From DASQEH01 sp035633755 (GTDB lineage: Bacteria; Actinomycetota; Actinomycetes; Propionibacteriales; Nocardioidaceae), in NCBI GenBank assembly GCA_035633755.1, contig DASQEH010000161.1, positions 1-5,303 of the forward strand: 5,303 bases of DNA. The letters run 5' to 3'. Made by a program: the position numbers and the translations under genes. The notes under the pieces were generated by a model. The model was not told where the DNA came from and ran no database searches. It was given only the letters and a program-made list of their open reading frames with translations. Shown piece after piece: positions 5,251 through 5,303 of the stretch. The stretch's first letter is position 1. Every line of letters starts with the position of its first letter.

Positions 5251-5303
5251 GTGCGGGATACACGAGGCGGTGTCACGCTTCTCGTTGGTACACGCGTGAC
5301 CAG
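5251..5303 (+). CDS. Possible start of an unidentified gene (partial, runs off the window)
   Basis: A GTG at 5251 follows AGGGGAG (5241-5247), a good ribosome binding site with a three-base gap to the start. The frame stays open for the remaining 17 codons (VRDTRGGVTLLVGTRVT). It would be divergent from gluA with a 230-base shared upstream region. The visible residues match no family I recognise. The call rests only on the ribosome site and open frame; the next bases outside the window would settle it. Confidence 0.35.
   Translation, partial: MRDTRGGVTLLVGTRVT

Noticed and set aside
5186..5299. Small 37-codon plus-strand frame near the right edge starting MLCFISK
   Set aside because: It has no ribosome site, its amino acid composition is unlike the other genes, and it overlaps the better-supported GTG start at 5251 in another frame.
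5272..5300. GTCACGC / GCGTGAC inverted repeat at the right edge
   Set aside because: Seven-base arms at the window end with no context. It may simply lie in coding sequence if the gene at 5251 is real.
1..5303. CRISPR arrays, tRNA or rRNA genes, insertion sequences, toxin-antitoxin or phage-defence genes
   Set aside because: No regularly spaced short repeats, no tRNA-like or rRNA-like segments and no transposase, nuclease or toxin motifs were seen. The only tandem repeats are the coding modules at 142-741.

Overview
The window looks like chromosome from a high-GC actinobacterium. The DNA is GC-rich, third codon positions are strongly G/C, ATGA overlaps and GTG starts occur, some genes lack a Shine-Dalgarno sequence but have a TANNNT-type -10 box just upstream, and the transporter genes follow the actinobacterial gluABCD order. 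I cannot name the genus. Most of the window is ordinary housekeeping and transport DNA. The least conventional gene is a membrane-anchored zinc-ribbon protein carrying three copies of an Excalibur-like module.

Layout from left to right. Positions 1-129 (+) hold the last 42 codons of a protein whose end resembles the C-terminus of an alpha/beta-hydrolase. Convergent with it, nine bases away, is a 322-residue protein (139-1107, -) with an N-terminal zinc ribbon, one membrane helix, a Pro/Thr/Ala-rich linker and three extracytoplasmic 56-residue repeats. A 126-base divergent intergenic region separates it from a YjbQ/UPF0047 family gene (1234-1638, +).

Positions 1694-5020 (-) form a four-gene operon for a polar amino acid ABC importer. 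In transcription order it runs ATPase (gluA), lipoprotein binding protein (gluB), permease (gluC), permease (gluD). The match is to the glutamate uptake operon type, though glutamate versus glutamine or another polar amino acid cannot be settled from sequence alone. The binding protein, lipid-anchored outside the membrane, delivers substrate to the GluC/GluD channel, and GluA dimers power import. A strong 11-bp stem-loop lies between gluB and gluC. This fits the common pattern in which the binding-protein message is stabilised or made in excess over the permeases. gluC and gluD overlap by four bases and are probably translationally coupled.

The region right of gluA (5021-5250) has no convincing gene. 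It holds a candidate leaderless gluA promoter overlapped by an 8-bp inverted repeat, further inverted and direct short motifs, and a possible divergent gene starting with GTG at 5251 that is cut by the window end.
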